Below, piece by piece: positions 6,176 through 7,719 of a stretch of DNA of 7,719 nucleotides. Position 1 is the first letter of the stretch; each line of letters opens with the position of its first letter. The stretch lies in assembly GCA_903927685.1 (NCBI GenBank), contig CAIYOB010000358.1, forward strand, positions 1 through 7,719, in the 5' to 3' direction. A program made the position numbers and the translations under genes. Under the pieces are notes generated by a model that was given only the letters and a program-made list of their open reading frames with translations, made no database searches and was not told the origin of the DNA. The stretch comes from an uncultured Planctomycetaceae bacterium (GTDB lineage: Bacteria; Planctomycetota; Planctomycetia; Pirellulales; Pirellulaceae).

Positions 6176-7719
6176 ATGCGTGGTTTTGCCGCTTGGTTGG
6201 TGTTGTGGTTCGCCGTGCCGGCTTGGGCCGGTTCGCGGGACGAGCAGTGGAAGAAGGTCGACGAAGCCGTCGGCAAAGGCCTGCCAAAGACGGCCATCGA
6301 GCACCTGGAGCCGATCATCGCCGGAGCGATGCAGGACAAGGCTTACGCCGAAGCGCTCAAGGCGATCGCCAAGAAGATTGCCCTGGAAGGCTCCGTCGAA
6401 GGCAACAAGCCGGAGGAAAAGATCGTCCGCATGAAAGCGGAGATCGCCAAGGCGCCCCAGGAAATGGTCCCTGTCCTCGAGGCGATCCTGGCCAACTGGT
6501 ACTGGCACTACTTCCAGCAGAACCGCTGGCGGTTCCTGCAGCGAACGGCCACCGCCCAGTCGCCCGGCGACGACTTCACCACCTGGGACTTGCCGCGAAT
6601 CCTGGCCGAGATCGACAAGCAGTTCAGCAAGGCCCTGGCAGGCGAAACGCTGCTGAAAGCCACTCCCGTGTCCGCGTACGACGAGCTGTTGCAGAAAGGC
6701 TCCGTCCCCGACAGCTACCGGCCGACGATGTTCGATTTCCTGGCGCACAATGCGCTCGAGTTCTACGCCGCCGGCGAACAGGCCGGCGCCAAGGCCGAAG
6801 ACGCCTTCGACCTGCTGGCCGCCAGCCCGATCTTCGCGCCCGCCGACGAGTTCCTGGGCTGGGAACTGCCCCGCGGCGACGAATCGTCCGTGACGCTCAA
6901 GGCGATCCGACTGTACCAGAGCCTGCTCCGGTTCCACCAGGCCGACGCCGACAAGACCGCCTGGATCGACGCCGATCTGCTGCGGCTGAACTTCGGGTTC
7001 AACAAGGCGTTCGGCGAAGAGAAGAACGCCCGCTACAAGGCGGCGCTCCAGCGGTTCACGGACCAGTGGGGCGACCACGAGATCGCCGCGCGGGCTTTGC
7101 ACGACTGGGCCACCGTCCTGCAGCAGGAGGGGGACCTGGTCGCGGCCCATCAGCTGGCCGAACGAGGCCAGAACGCTTTCCCCCAGAGTGTCGGCGGCCG
7201 CCGTTGCCATAACCTGCGGCTGCAGATCGAAGCCAAGTCGTCCCAGATCAGCATCGAACGCGTCTGGAACCAGCCGCTGGGCAAGATCCAGGTCCGCTAC
7301 CGCAACTTGACCAAGGCCTTCTTCCGGATCGTGCCCGATTCCTACGAGGCGCGGCTGAAATCCACCCGCAATCGGCCTGAACAGCTGGACGAAGGCGAGC
7401 GCCAGGCCCTGCTGGCCAAACCGCCTGTGCGCCATTGGTCCGTCGAGCTGCCGCCCACCGACGATTACCAGGAGCGGATCGAGGAAGTCGCCCCGCCAGC
7501 CGACTTGAAGCCCGGCTCTTATTTCCTCGTCGCCAGCCACGACGCGGACTTCGGGCTGCAAAACAACGTCGTCTCGTTCAGCGATTTCTGGGTCAGCGAT
7601 TTGGCGCTGGTCGTCCGCTCCCGCCACGGCGAAGCCAAGCTCGAAGGCTTTGTGCTGAACGCGATCTCCGGCGAACCGCTGGCCGGCGCCCAGGTCCAGG
7701 CCTGGTATCGCGCCCGCAA
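6176..7719 (+). CDS. Alpha-2-macroglobulin-family protein, N-terminal part (runs off window)
   Basis: The frame is open from the ATG to the window edge (514 codons seen, no stop). Residues 1-18 are a signal peptide (MR, hydrophobic Trp/Leu-rich core, AWA before Gly19), so the protein is exported. Residues 20 to about 355 are helical, with repeated Ala/Leu/Lys pairs resembling TPR-type solenoids (for example RALHDWATVLQQEGDLVAAH near 305-325). From about 357 it turns beta-rich (QISIERVWNQPLGKIQVRYRN), then LKPGSYFLVASHD near 445, and SDLALVVRSRHGEAKLEGFV followed by GEPLAGAQVQAWY (474-505), which matches the early macroglobulin (MG2-like) domain of bacterial alpha-2-macroglobulins. Members are usually 1,500-2,000 residues and trap proteases in the periplasm; the bait region, and any thioester CxEQ motif, would lie outside the window. 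Alternative: another large protein with carboxypeptidase-regulatory-like domains. Its start is divergent from the CAP gene. Confidence 0.75.
   Translation, partial: MRGFAAWLVLWFAVPAWAGSRDEQWKKVDEAVGKGLPKTAIEHLEPIIAGAMQDKAYAEALKAIAKKIALEGSVEGNKPEEKIVRMKAEIAKAPQEMVPVLEAILANWYWHYFQQNRWRFLQRTATAQSPGDDFTTWDLPRILAEIDKQFSKALAGETLLKATPVSAYDELLQKGSVPDSYRPTMFDFLAHNALEFYAAGEQAGAKAEDAFDLLAASPIFAPADEFLGWELPRGDESSVTLKAIRLYQSLLRFHQADADKTAWIDADLLRLNFGFNKAFGEEKNARYKAALQRFTDQWGDHEIAARALHDWATVLQQEGDLVAAHQLAERGQNAFPQSVGGRRCHNLRLQIEAKSSQISIERVWNQPLGKIQVRYRNLTKAFFRIVPDSYEARLKSTRNRPEQLDEGERQALLAKPPVRHWSVELPPTDDYQERIEEVAPPADLKPGSYFLVASHDADFGLQNNVVSFSDFWVSDLALVVRSRHGEAKLEGFVLNAISGEPLAGAQVQAWYRAR

Noticed and set aside
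6013..7212. Open frame of 399 codons on the plus strand
   Set aside because: It is the wrong frame of the macroglobulin-like gene: Arg/Gly/Pro-rich and without a Shine-Dalgarno site.
6059..7627. Long open frame of 522 codons on the minus strand
   Set aside because: It is antisense to the macroglobulin-like gene, which has a signal peptide, a strong Shine-Dalgarno and recognisable strands. The minus-strand product is low-complexity and typical of a GC-rich shadow frame.
1..7719. A new defence, CRISPR or mobile-gene system
   Set aside because: No regular repeat-spacer pattern, nuclease, transposase, integrase or toxin-antitoxin pair is visible; the FHA, CAP and macroglobulin-like genes are in different orientations with separate spacers and do not form a cluster.

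Overview
The window looks like a piece of chromosome from a GC-rich planctomycete, probably near the Pirellulales. Three things point there. A secreted protein opens with an LEDRRLLSA motif of the LEPR-XLL type, and it carries paired dockerin-like calcium loops near its C-terminal part. Intergenic spaces hold structured repeats whose wording (CGTAACCCGAAGCGT, AAGCGTG...CAACGCGG) I recall from planctomycete genomes. Most non-topoisomerase products are exported. The assignment is from memory of such genomes and was not tested by a search.

Layout, left to right. Bases 1-53 hold three consecutive small hairpins. A DNA topoisomerase III gene (topB-like) fills 139-2577 on the minus strand. The 334-base divergent spacer 2578-2911 contains a direct repeat, a long 21-base-arm inverted repeat and a good promoter. 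The plus-strand gene 2912-3613 encodes an exported SAM-dependent O-methyltransferase-like protein. After a 235-base spacer with a hairpin and a promoter comes a plus-strand FHA-domain gene (3849-4523). Convergent to it, and overlapping its last 99 bases, is a minus-strand gene (4425-5972) for a CAP-domain/SdrD-like/dockerin-like secreted protein. A divergent spacer (5973-6175) carries a TATAAT box and a strong Shine-Dalgarno site for a plus-strand gene (6176 to beyond the window end) that looks like the N-terminus of a very large alpha-2-macroglobulin-family protein.

The genes do not form one operon or an obvious pathway: orientation changes three times and every gene has its own spacer. Topoisomerase III is a housekeeping or repair function; the FHA protein suggests phosphothreonine-dependent signalling; the other three are envelope or secreted proteins. 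I found no transposase, phage, CRISPR, tRNA or rRNA gene and no convincing defence system. The most unusual points are the repeats around and between genes, the ORF tail that runs through one repeat into the neighbouring gene, and the methyltransferase fold behind a signal peptide with an altered metal site.
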